NCBI GenBank assembly: GCA_002633005.1
Contig: NMRA01000650.1
Location: 119,260 to 183,259 of the forward strand
Length of the DNA: 64,000 bases
DNA from: Phoronis australis
Lineage: Eukaryota > Phoronida > Phoronidae
Reading direction: 5' to 3'
The notes under the pieces are model-generated. The model saw only the letters and a program-made list of their open reading frames with translations, was not told the origin of the DNA and did no database searches. Below, piece after piece: positions 22,811 to 32,858 of the stretch. The stretch's first letter is position 1. Every line of letters starts with the position of its first letter. The position numbers were made by a program, and so were the translations under genes.

Positions 22811-24419
22811 GTAAGAAAAAACAACCTTAATATTATTTGCGAAAGCATATAATCTAGGGTGTATCAAAGCATTTGGTCCGGTCAAAAACCACGACTTTCA
22901 ATTTTCTGATAGTAGAAATTATGCCAAATTGTGTTGAGCATATACCAATTTGTTAATAATTGGGGCACATGACGTTGTCAATTTTTTAAAGAATAGCAAA
23001 AAGAAAGGTGCATATGTAGCAAAACAACAGTGTTACATGATTAAATTTCGATGTGAACGATCAATGGCGGTTACAGTTTTCTAAATCATGAAAAGAATAT
23101 TACGTTGATATATTCGAGGCTGCAATACGGTAGCATTTTTATTTGTTGTTTTGATAGAGTGTGGACAGCATGTTAGTTTTTGAAAAGCTCACTTGATAAG
23201 GCTTTTGAATTTTGAAAATTGAACAAGGGATGTCACTTATACAGTTTGTGACTTTAACAGCCTAGCATGTTTGTTTAATGTTTCAATAGTATGTTCCGCA
23301 TTACTTCTGCTCGGTGTGTCATATAATTGGTCGAGTTACCAAACTACCAGTCAGAGTACTCTAAACTCGTGAATCTCTTACATTAGTCTACATATTTCGT
23401 GCTATGAGAAATATGTCATTTCTCCTCACATTTTCCAACGTTTTAAATAGCTCTGAATGGGTTACCACACGTGGTTAAGTTACACAATGTCTTAACAATT
23501 CACCCAAGCAGATCCCTGCTGATGCAATTTCAAAAGAAATCAGCAAGTGAAATATCCGGATTCTCGAGTATATCGTCGATGAGAGTGGTGAAATATAATA
23601 GCCAAACCACAACTTAAAAAATTGCCTTTTGTTTCTTTTTTGAAGTTTGGTTTATGAACTCCCAATTTTGCGGTAGTTCATTGTTTTACAATATTGCTTA
23701 TTTTTTCGATCTTATGCACTCACATTTTCATAAGTGACTGAATTATGCTGTCATACCCTGTCCACTATGCGTGTGTCCAGCGTCCGCTGCGGCATTTATC
23801 TCCGAATTCTCCTGATGGATGTTTATAAAATTTTGAGGTTACGATTCTTTCATAGATTAGAAGGCTTTGCCGAATGTTTGGGTGGATCTGATTAGACGGC
23901 GGTGTGCCCCTTCAGGGTAATTTTAGTTTTAAGGATTCCACTGTACGTTTGGAGTTCCGGATAAGTTTTTGACGAATAGGTATTTGTTAGAAAAAACTAT
24001 GGCCACTGCTCTTTTTGTTCGGAGACTTTCGACACATAATATTTTTTACATTTTTTATACATTTACGAAAACATAAAAAACAAGAACATAACGTAAACAC
24101 ACACACACGCACACACACACAAACACACACACAAACACACACACAAAACACACACACGCATACCCCACGCTTAATGCTCTTGACTACTAAGAAAAACAGT
24201 TTCAAAGTTACACCATCATTTTGTACAAATTCTGAACTCAAATCCTTACGAGCACTATACATTTCACTCACATAATATTGTTTGATTAAGTTAAAAAAAT
24301 CTACTTAGAAGTAAGGTTTTCAATCTGAACATTTGGCTACAAATAAACTGCTTACCCAATAATAAATACGTTTTTAAATTTTCCCTTTTCATCAAAAAAG
24401 CCATAATTTATATTGTTGC
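22811..24419 (+). other. intron, homologous to the DED1 intron
   Basis: Words shared in order with 377-1849 and 3345-3460 mark this as the duplicate intron. It also holds a CA microsatellite at 24096-24159. No exon recognised. Confidence 0.45.
24096..24159. repeat. (CA)n microsatellite
   Basis: Interrupted CA run of about 64 bp. Open frames on both strands here are an artefact of the repeat. Confidence 0.95.
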
Positions 24420-25610
24420 ATGAAAAAGTGCCGACACACTGGGGATTTGCTTTGTTTAAAATTTCATTATTGTGTCCAGAATGAATTTACAGTTTCACAT
24501 TCCCAAAATGAGCGTTTCAAAGTCTCTTTTTATTGTCCACAAAAGGAACAAGTGTCGTCATTCGTAACTTGAATTATTTTTAAAAACGAGTTGCTAGTCA
24601 AAATTCTCGTCAAGAGTCTGAATAGAAGCCACCTAATTCTTGGGTCTCTTGTTATGTTACATAGAAGGGAATTGATAAACCTCTTCCCATGATTTTTTTC
24701 GTATTTACTTTAAGTTCTTTTGCCGACTTTGACCCGGCTTTTGAAACTTCGGAACTATAATTTAATTGTGTACAAATATGTTGACACCCTCTCCCACAAC
24801 TTTTCCGTTTCATTAAAATCTTTGGTACGACAGGATGATACGTATGAAAACTAACATCTGTATCAATAGAACATTTCTGCTGGTGCTTAAATATCACTGA
24901 CATTAGACTGTTATGATTCATTAAGTTCATTTGATAGTTAAAACATCCACAGTAAATCAATAGTTCAAAATATTACCGTTAGGGGAAAACAAGTCCTTTA
25001 TCATAAAGAATATGCCTCCATAGTACCAACTGCTGCACAAAATACTTTTTGCTCCTGCCTCCATTCATCTATCTGATTTTTGATTTCCAAACAATTTCCA
25101 AAGGAGATAACACATTCAAATATCTTTCCACAATCAAAATTAGGCAAATTTATCTCAAGAAAGTAAACTCCATACTTGGCAAAAATTTTAATCTCTGGAA
25201 AACTCAAATGAAACAAACTTAGACTGACCGCTTACAATTTTTTAACAAGTTAATCTTTAAAGCCCTACAGAAGGAAAATATGTTAATGCTTCTAATACCT
25301 CCTTCATTACGATTACAAACAGTTCGGTAGCGCTTAATTTTGTCACTTCCACCTTGCCAGAGGAATTCAAAGAAAATTGAGTTTAGTTTTTCTTAAATAT
25401 GTTTCGAAGACTGTGGCAAGGATACAGGGTATCTGAAGATTGACAATTTTTAAACCGCAAGCGCTTTCATTGCTGTGATCCTCCAAAAAGGTGTCAAATT
25501 TCTTTTGGAACAGTTTTTCAAAATTAATGCAATATCTTTCATTTTCGCCAAGTAATTTTGGTTTGCCAGATTGTAGTTGTAGTTGTGATTTTCTGTTCTT
25601 TATGCCTGGA
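24420..25610 (-). pseudogene. L1-like non-LTR retrotransposon, reverse-transcriptase C-terminal region, decayed
   Basis: Reading the minus strand, FEFLWQGGSDKIKRYRTVCN, NRNEGGIRSINIFSFCRALK and later RWLLFRLLTRILTSNSFLK followed by TCSFCGQ...FWECETVNSFW match the region after the reverse-transcriptase core in L1/Tx1-type ORF2 proteins, including the Cys knuckle. Stops and frameshifts split it. It lies antisense in the intron between the two halves of DED2. A partial copy is at 28750-29227 because of the duplication around the N at 28748. Confidence 0.72.
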
Positions 25611-25912
25611 AATCTATTACGTTCTTTGATGGGTGTTCCTGAAATTCTGTAAAAAGTTGCAATCCCGAGACCTGCCTCGCTTGGATTTCACCTGTCGTTT
25701 TTTTGTTTTGCTGTGCCCTACATGTTTGTTGTCTAGTTCTAGCCCTAATTTCTTAGAGGATTAATCAGAAAGGCAGGTGTGCCCCTGTTGAAGAGGGCAT
25801 TCCTGAATTGTTTTGGCCTCCTTGAAGGCTAAGCTTACTAGTGTCGCTCTATTCCCTGGTGGTGTATCAAATAATGACACTTTGGTATGCGTGGACTGGA
25901 ATCCACACAGCG
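25588..25912. repeat. 325-bp block present in one allele copy only
   Basis: The duplicate at 28750-32077 lacks these bases: agttgtg is followed directly by ggtgtgc at 29221. Part of the block resembles 4610-4810. It is either an insertion here or a deletion in the other copy. No terminal repeats were seen. Confidence 0.7.
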
Positions 25913-26433
25913 GGTGTGCAAATCGACGTCCCACGATGCTGTTGTTTATCTAGTGCTGACGGAGATACCTTTAACACGACACAAATCCTGATCTCGTAAT
26001 CCAATATCTCAAGGGTTGGGATATAAGCGTTCTAGTACTCAAAATAATATTTTAAAATATGCACTTTCGTTCCCCTTTTCTGTGAATTCCGGCCAGGCAA
26101 ATGTCCATTATACTGTGCTAAAGTTCAGTTGTGCTAAAATTCAGTACCATGTGTGAAAATGGTGTTATAGTCTCAAGTTCGCTTCTCATGGGCACTAGAC
26201 TCGAGCTAAAACTAGGAATGAAAACTCGAGATTTCATGTAAAAACTCAATCTTCAAACCTCTCAATTAAGGTGATTAACTGCAAACTATTTTTATAATGT
26301 CTGAAACACGACGTACCATCCCGTTTTTTTTCGCCAAAAATTGGGTTTTGTGATGAGCAACCTTCACTCAGATTTATTTGTGCAGGTGTGATTTTATATT
26401 TAAGTGGTCGTGAATGTTTTTTTTTGTTTCCAG

Positions 26434-26606
26434 ACCAGTAATACTACAGAACATAACAGACACTGGGCAACTTCTCAAAGAGCTTGACAAACAAGCGGTC
26501 ATTGCAGTTGGGGATTATAGGAAGTTAATCAATATGCTGGACCTGCTCAATCTGAACGCAATTAAGAGACGAGTGGAAGAACTGGCGCGTGATATAAGTG
26601 CACTTG
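26434..26606 (+). CDS. DED2 second-half exon, allele 1
   Basis: This 173-bp exon, phase 2 in (tttgtttccag) and phase 1 out (CTTG|GTATGA), encodes ILQNITDTGQLLKELDKQAV, GDYRKLINMLDLLNLNAIK and RRVEELARDISA. With the exon at 22699 it completes a 95-residue DED. The RxDLL site reads LNLNAIKRR, so it is degenerate, as in the first DED. Read past the donor, the frame stays open for 18 codons and then stops, so an unspliced form would end there. It differs from the duplicate at 29749 by 17 bases. Confidence 0.75.
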
Positions 26607-28747
26607 GTATGAGAGATTATGTTGACCTACTTCCCATGAACACTCAACTGCCACCTGTATAGATGTAACTGTCACGTGATATAAGTGCACTTAAGTTGGT
26701 ATCAGAGATGATGTTGATATTCTGTACATCTATTGAACACTCAGCTCCCACTTGTACAGATGTACTCTGTAGGTTGCCATTTATCATCGAAGCTATGAAT
26801 GTTTTTTAATTTGAGCTTCGTAATTGCCACCTAATTACTCTCAGGATAACAGTACGTAAAAGTATAACCAGGGAGAGAAACTAAAATGCGATGATTTTAA
26901 AGAAAACACCCTACTGATACAGTTAAGAACAGGGGGGAATATAAACCCATAGCAATTCCAGTTATTACCTAAATACGAAACAATGTATGCTGTTTGTTTA
27001 TTGTAAACACGGATTATTACCATACTCATTTACATAAAAATAGTCTCACATAATGAGACTTTCGGTTCTCAAATGGTTTTCATAACGAGCTAGGGTGTTT
27101 GTGAATTAGAACTTCATTTTAGTATTTATAATTTAAGTTGCTTTTCATTGTAAATTCCTCATTTTATCGTGCATGAACTTTGTGCAGCAGAAAACGCTTT
27201 AAGTGTGCATGAGTGGCAGTGTCTAGTACATTGTCAAGCTGAGGTGTACCGGTTAAATGCCAAGTTTGCCTTCGCAACAGTTGTGATATATTAATGCCAT
27301 TTACTAAGTGTGTTGGTCATTTTTTCAGGTGTATAAATCTCCCAACAACTGACGTCAGTCAGAGCTTTCCTAACCTTCACTGTGCTGGTGTGATTAAAAA
27401 CAGCCATACAGTGGGCGATCAAAGTCACGCGTGATATCACGCAGCGCCTTGAATACGTGATCGAATACAGTATATTCGTGTCGGTGATGTTGATTTGTAC
27501 GTGTGAATTTATCTTCGTCTGGATATCCGTTTATGTCTAGGTTGAATGCTTTGTAGTTGCTTCCACCTTCAGCTGATGTTGACAGCGTGGTGATAATCAA
27601 TTATTACCGTTATCAATTCACTTATACCTGTATTTTAGATGAAACGTACAACAGGATCTCATTTTACTGATTTAAACGTGGACTTCCCAAAAGCATCGTT
27701 TGAAAGGCTCTAAGGAGTTTAAACCTTCCACAATATTCATGAAAGTTGCTAGAAAGTTGAACTTTCCACAGATGACATCGCAAATGACTAAATTCATAAT
27801 AGGGTGAACGGATTTGAAATCATCAATGACTAAGTTCATTGTCACTGTCCATTGATGATCAAATGTCCATAACATTTCGCAACTTCGAAAATCAAAACCA
27901 TATTTCTATTTCTCGTGGAATACGTTATGGTGCAGGAATACCACGTTCAGGCAATGCTTTGAAAATATTAAAGTATTACTATTGAACTTCATTTTCACTG
28001 AACTAGAATAGTTTTAAGAATGTGTTTTTCAAACCTTTACAAAACACTTCTTGGCTCCTTTGGACTGTAATAACTATCTGTCGGACTTTTGTCGAGGTTT
28101 TGCGTCGCTACTGGTCGATAAAAATATGAATGTTTTGAAACTTTTGCGTAAAAACCTTGTCGAATTTTGAGCCAATGTTCTTAGACTAATCTGATTTTTT
28201 TGTTGTATGTAAGTCCAGCATCGTATGAATCAATTTCTCTGTTCCAGTTTGTAGTTATATCTAACACGGCCACACATGTGACGTATCATTATCCAATAAT
28301 AACTAAATGGCTTAAATGTAATAGAAATATGTGCAAATAGTGTAAAGCAGCACATGGACAATACCAGCTGCAATCCCTATTGTAAGACGTGTAATAAATG
28401 GTATTTGAATGTAAACTTTTAAAAAGTCAAAGGTAAAGATTTTCTGTTCGCAATAATTCAAGTGGAAAATACGCAGAGTGTCATTTGACGGTCTGCTATA
28501 GAGTAGTTTTTTCTCCGTCATGACAAAACAATGTAGTTCGCCAACGTCCACTCTCCTTACATGTATATGGTAGCAGAGCGTAGGACATATGGTGAAACTT
28601 ATATTTTATTTTTACGAGTTAAATAATTTTATTTGACCGTCTGATACCTGTTTTCCTTGCTTTCTGTGTCACTCCGCTCACTCATATGTCCAGTAATGTT
28701 TTTGCTCAGTTTATTTCAATGTCTGGGAATTTTGAATTTCTCATCTA
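26607..28747 (+). other. intron or 3' flank, allele 1
   Basis: No further domain exon. A phase-compatible acceptor at 27328 (tttttcag) would give two codons and a TAA stop; it is present in both copies (27329 and 30659). Small minus-strand open frames are conserved between the copies only because the DNA is duplicated. Confidence 0.4.
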
Positions 28748-28749
28748 NT

Positions 28750-29227
28750 ACACATTCAAAAATCTTTCCACAATCAAAATTAGGCAAATTTATCTCAAGA
28801 AACTAAACTCCATACTTGGCAAAAATTTTAATTTCTGGAAAACTCAAATGAAACAAACTTAGACTGACCGCTTACAATTTTTTAACATGTTAATCTTTAA
28901 AGCCCCACAGAAGGAAATTATGTTAATGCTTCTAATACCTCCTTCATTACGATTACAAACAGTTCGGGAGCGCTTAATTTTGTCACTTCCACCTTGCCAG
29001 AGGAATTCAAAGAAAATTGAGTTTAGTTTTTCTTAAATATGTTTCGAAGACTGTGGCAAGGATATGTGAAGATTGACAATTTTTAAACCACAAGCGCTTT
29101 CATTGATGTGATCCTCCAAAAAGGTGTCAAATTTCTTTTGGAACAGTTTTTCAAAATTAATGCAATATCTTTCATTTTCGCCAAGTAATTTTGGTTTGCC
29201 AGATTGTAGTTGTAGTTGTGGGTGTGC
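28750..29227 (-). pseudogene. L1-like reverse-transcriptase fragment, duplicate copy
   Basis: Second copy of the 25110-25587 part of the LINE remnant, with about ten differences in 480 bp. It is truncated at the contig join. Confidence 0.65.
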
Positions 29228-29748
29228 AAATCGACGTCCCACGATGCTGTTGTTTATCTAGTGCTGACGGAGATACCTTTAACACGACACAAATCCTGAT
29301 CTCGTAATCCAATATCTCATGGGCTAGGATATAAGCGTTCTAGTACTCAAAATAATATTTTAAAATATGCACTTTCGTTCCCCTTTTCTGTGAATTCCGG
29401 CCAGGTAAATGTCCATTATACTGTGCTAAAGTTCAGTTGTGCTAAAATTCAGTACCATGTGTGAAAATGGTGTTATAGTCTCAAGTTCGCTTCTCATGGG
29501 CACTAGACTCGAGCTAAAACTAGGAATGAAAACTCGAGATTTCATGTTAAAACTCAATCTTCAAACCTCTCAATTAAGGTGATTAAGTTCAAACTATTTT
29601 TATAATGTCATCCAACTGAAACACGACGTACCATCCCGGTTTTTTTCGCCAAAAATTGGGTTTTGTGATGAGCAACCTTCACTCAGATTTTTTTGAGCAG
29701 GTGTGATTTTATATTTAAGTGGTCGTGAATGTTTTTTTTTGTTTCCAG

Positions 29749-29921
29749 ACCAGCAATACTGCAGAACATAACAGACACTGGGCAACTTCTCAAAGAGCTT
29801 GAGAGAAAAGCGGTCATTGCAGTTGGGGATTATAGGAAGTTAATCAATATGCTGGACCTGCTCAATCTGAACGCGATTAAGGGACGAGTGGAGGCTCTTT
29901 CTCGTGAAATAAGCGAACCTG
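29749..29921 (+). CDS. DED2 second-half exon, alternative allele or copy
   Basis: It has the same acceptor, donor, length and phases as 26434-26606. It encodes the same helices but with changes: LLKELERKAV for LLKELDKQAV, and KGRVEALSREISEPG for KRRVEELARDISALG. The last stretch is closer to the DED1 exon (VEKLSREI), which hints at gene conversion between DED1 and DED2. No matching first-half DED exon lies between the two copies, so this is more likely the other haplotype than a third DED. Confidence 0.65.
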
Positions 29922-32327
29922 GTATGAGAGATAATGTTGACCTACTTCCCATGAACACTAAACTGCCACCTGTATAGATGTAACTGTCACGTGATACAAG
30001 TGCACTTAAGTTGGTATCAGAGATGATGTTGATATACTGTACATCTATTGAACACTCAGCTCCCACTTGTACAGATGTACTCTGTAGGTTGCCATTTCTC
30101 ATCGAAACTATGAATGTTTTTAAATTTGAGCTTCGAAATTGCCACCTAATTACTCTCAGGATAACAGTACGTAAAAGTATAACCAGGGAGAGAAACTAAA
30201 ATGCGATGATTTTAAAGAAAACACTCTACTGATACAATTAAGAACAGGGGGGAATATAAACCCATAGCAATTCCAGTTATTACCTAAATACGAAATAATG
30301 TATGCTGTTTGTTTATTGTAAACACGGATTATTACCATACTCATTTACATAAAAAAATTGTCTCACATAATGAGACTTTCGGTTCTCAAATGGTTTTCAT
30401 AACACCGAACGAGCTAGGGTTGTTTGTGAATTAGAACTTCATTTTAATATTTACAATTTAAGTAGCCTTTTCATTGTAAATTCCTCATTTTATCGTGCAT
30501 AAATGTACATTGTGCAGCAGAAAACGCTTTATGTGTGCATGAGTGGCAGTGTCTAGTACATTGTCAAGCTGAGGTGTACCGGTTAAATGCCAAGTTTGCC
30601 TTCAAAACAGTTGTGATATATTAATGCCATTTACTAAGCGTGTTGCTCATTTTTTCAGGTGTATAAATCTCCCAACAACTGACGTCAGTCCCAGCTTTCC
30701 TAACCTTCACTGTGCTGGTGTGATTAAAAACAGCCATACAGTGGGCGATCAAAGTCACGCGTGATATCACGCAGCGCCTTGAAAACGTGATCGAATACAG
30801 TATGTTCGTGTCGGTGACGTTGATTTGTACGTGTGAATTTATCTTCGTCTGGATATCTGTTTATGTCTAGGTTGAATGCTTTGTAGTTACTTCCACGTTC
30901 AGCTGATGTTGACAGCGTGGTGATAATCAATTATTACCGTTATCAATTCACTTATACCTGTATTTTAGATGAAACGTACAACAGGATCTCATTTTACTGA
31001 TTTAAACGTGGACTTCCCAAAAGCATCGTTTGAAAGGCTCTAAGGAGTTTAAACCTTCCACAATATTCATGAAAGTTGCTAGAAAGTTGAACTTTCCACA
31101 GATGACATCGCAAATGACTAAATTCATAATAGGGTGAACGGATTTGAAATCATCAATGACTAAGTTCATTGTCACTGTCCATTGATGATCAAATGTCCAT
31201 AACATTTCGCAACTTCGAAAATCAAAACCATATTTCTATTTCTCGTGGAATACGTTATGGTGCAGGAATACCACGTTCAGGCAATGCTTTGAAAATATTA
31301 AAGTATTACTATTGAACTTCATTTTCACTGAACTAGAATAGTTTTAAGAATGTGTTTTTCAAACCTTTACAAAACACTTCTTGGCTCCTTTGGACTGTAA
31401 TAACTATCTGTCGGACTTTTGTCGAGGTTTTGCGTCGCTACTGGTCGATAAAAATATGAATGTTTTGAAACTTTTGCGTAAAAACCTTGTCGAATTTTGA
31501 GCCAATGTTCTTAGACTAATCTGATTTTTTTGTTGTATGTAAGTCCAGCATCGTATGAATCAATTTCTCTGTTCCAGTTTGTAGTTATATCTAACACGGC
31601 CACACATGTGACGTATCATTATCCAATAATAACTAAATGGCTTAAATGTAATAGAAATATGTGCAAATAGTGTAAAGCAGCACATGGACAATACCAGCTG
31701 CAATCCCTATTGTAAGACGTGTAATAAATGGTATTTGAATGTAAACTTTTAAAAAGTCAAAGGTAAAGATTTTCTGTTCGCAATAATTCAAGTGGAAAAT
31801 ACGCAGAGTGTCATTTGACGGTCTGCTATAGAGTAGTTTTTTCTCCGTCATGACAAAACAATGTAGTTCGCCAACGTCCACTCTCCTTACATGTATATGG
31901 TAGCAGAGCGTAGGACATATGGTGAAACTTCTATTTTATTTTTACGAGTTAAATAATTTTATTTGACCGTCTGATACCTGTTTTCCTTGCTTTCTGTGTC
32001 ACTCCGCTCACTCATATGTCCAGTAATGTTTTTGCTCAGTTTATTTCAATGTCTGGGAATTTTGAATTTCTCATCTATCCATTGTATCTTATGGAATGTT
32101 CTTTGTTTGTAAACTCAAATGTTCAGCACACCTTTCATGCCCACAATGAAGTGTTTATGATCAACCATTGTAATGTGTAACCGCGTACTACCGCCTCTAG
32201 TCTTATTTGAATGTATTTATCGATAAGCTTTACAAATATTATATAAATAGTGACCATGGATTATTATTAGTTGTAAATCTGTACCTTAACTCAATTATAA
32301 TAAATTAATTATTTTTTCTATTTCCAG
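29922..32327 (+). other. intron or 3' flank, allele 2, then unique DNA
   Basis: Duplicate of 26607-28747 up to 32077, then unique AT-rich DNA leading to the acceptor tttttctatttccag at 32327. No domain exon. Confidence 0.4.
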
Positions 32328-32338
32328 CCTCTGTTTAG
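32328..32338 (+). CDS. candidate last coding codons of the DED-ZU5-DED gene
   Basis: After a strong pyrimidine tract and CAG, phase 1 entry gives Ala-Ser-Val and TAG. An AATAAA polyadenylation signal follows at 32391-32396, just before a repeat starts at about 32417. This would be a tiny last coding piece in a 3' UTR exon. An alternative end is the acceptor at 27328 (Gly-Val-stop). Only splice logic supports it. Confidence 0.25.
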
Positions 32339-32390
32339 TCTCTGGAAACAGTCGTTTTGGACAAATTCACAATCGATACCTATGGTGACA

Positions 32391-32396
32391 AATAAA
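32391..32396 (+). promoter_or_regulatory. candidate polyadenylation signal AATAAA
   Basis: It lies 53 bases after the candidate stop codon at 32336-32338. Such hexamers are common by chance in AT-rich DNA. Confidence 0.25.
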
Positions 32397-32416
32397 AGGC
32401 GCAGATAATACATAGT

Positions 32417-32858
32417 TTAAGTTGTACTGGGTATTTCAGGATCACAGCTTTAAAACTAAATATATCACATAAGGAACCTATTGGTTCGTTAATTACAAAA
32501 GATAACACACACATTTACAATACCCAACGTGTAATTGAGTATCGGATACTAAGGGGCACAGGTTAGCATAGTACCAAATGGGTACATAATACCATATGAA
32601 TATTGGCCAATTGCCTGCAAAGTGGATCGAGCAAAACAGCAAATTCAATAAGACGTAGCAAATGGGTACAAACTGCCAAATGGGCAAATATCACATGTAG
32701 TACCAAGTGGGTACACCAAGCAGCCAACTGGGCTATAACAACCTGCAAAGCGGGTTCCGGACAAGCTGAGTTAGCAGACCAGCGGGAGTGTTAAAAAGAT
32801 ATATTGTAAGGAACCTGATGTTGTGGCTCAGTTTGTGCCACATGGGCAAGATTGTTCA
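32417..32858 (+). repeat. interspersed repeat with tacccatttggta motifs, forward copy
   Basis: About 440 bp similar to the reverse complement of 39641-40084. Internal sub-repeats of the form accaaatgggtac recur several times. Shared blocks include gtaattgagtatcggatact and aacctgcaaagc. Family unknown; it may be part of an LTR or a non-autonomous DNA element. Confidence 0.8.

Larger units (their letters stand above)
25110..32077. repeat. 3.3-3.6 kb direct duplication around the N at 28748
   Basis: Block 25110-28747 is repeated at 28750-32077. Divergence is uneven: about 2% in the first parts, 10% inside the DED exon, and one mismatch in roughly 1.1 kb of the last part (27603-28747 versus 30933-32077). 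The left block stops at the N inside a word that continues in the right block, as expected for unmerged haplotype contigs. A true tandem duplication is not excluded. Confidence 0.85.

Noticed and set aside
23987-24275. Cysteine/valine-rich and threonine/histidine-rich frames
   Set aside because: They are translations of a CA microsatellite.
29749-29921. Third DED second-half exon in tandem
   Set aside because: It lies in a block that is duplicated around an N, and no extra first-half DED exon accompanies it. An alternative allele is simpler.
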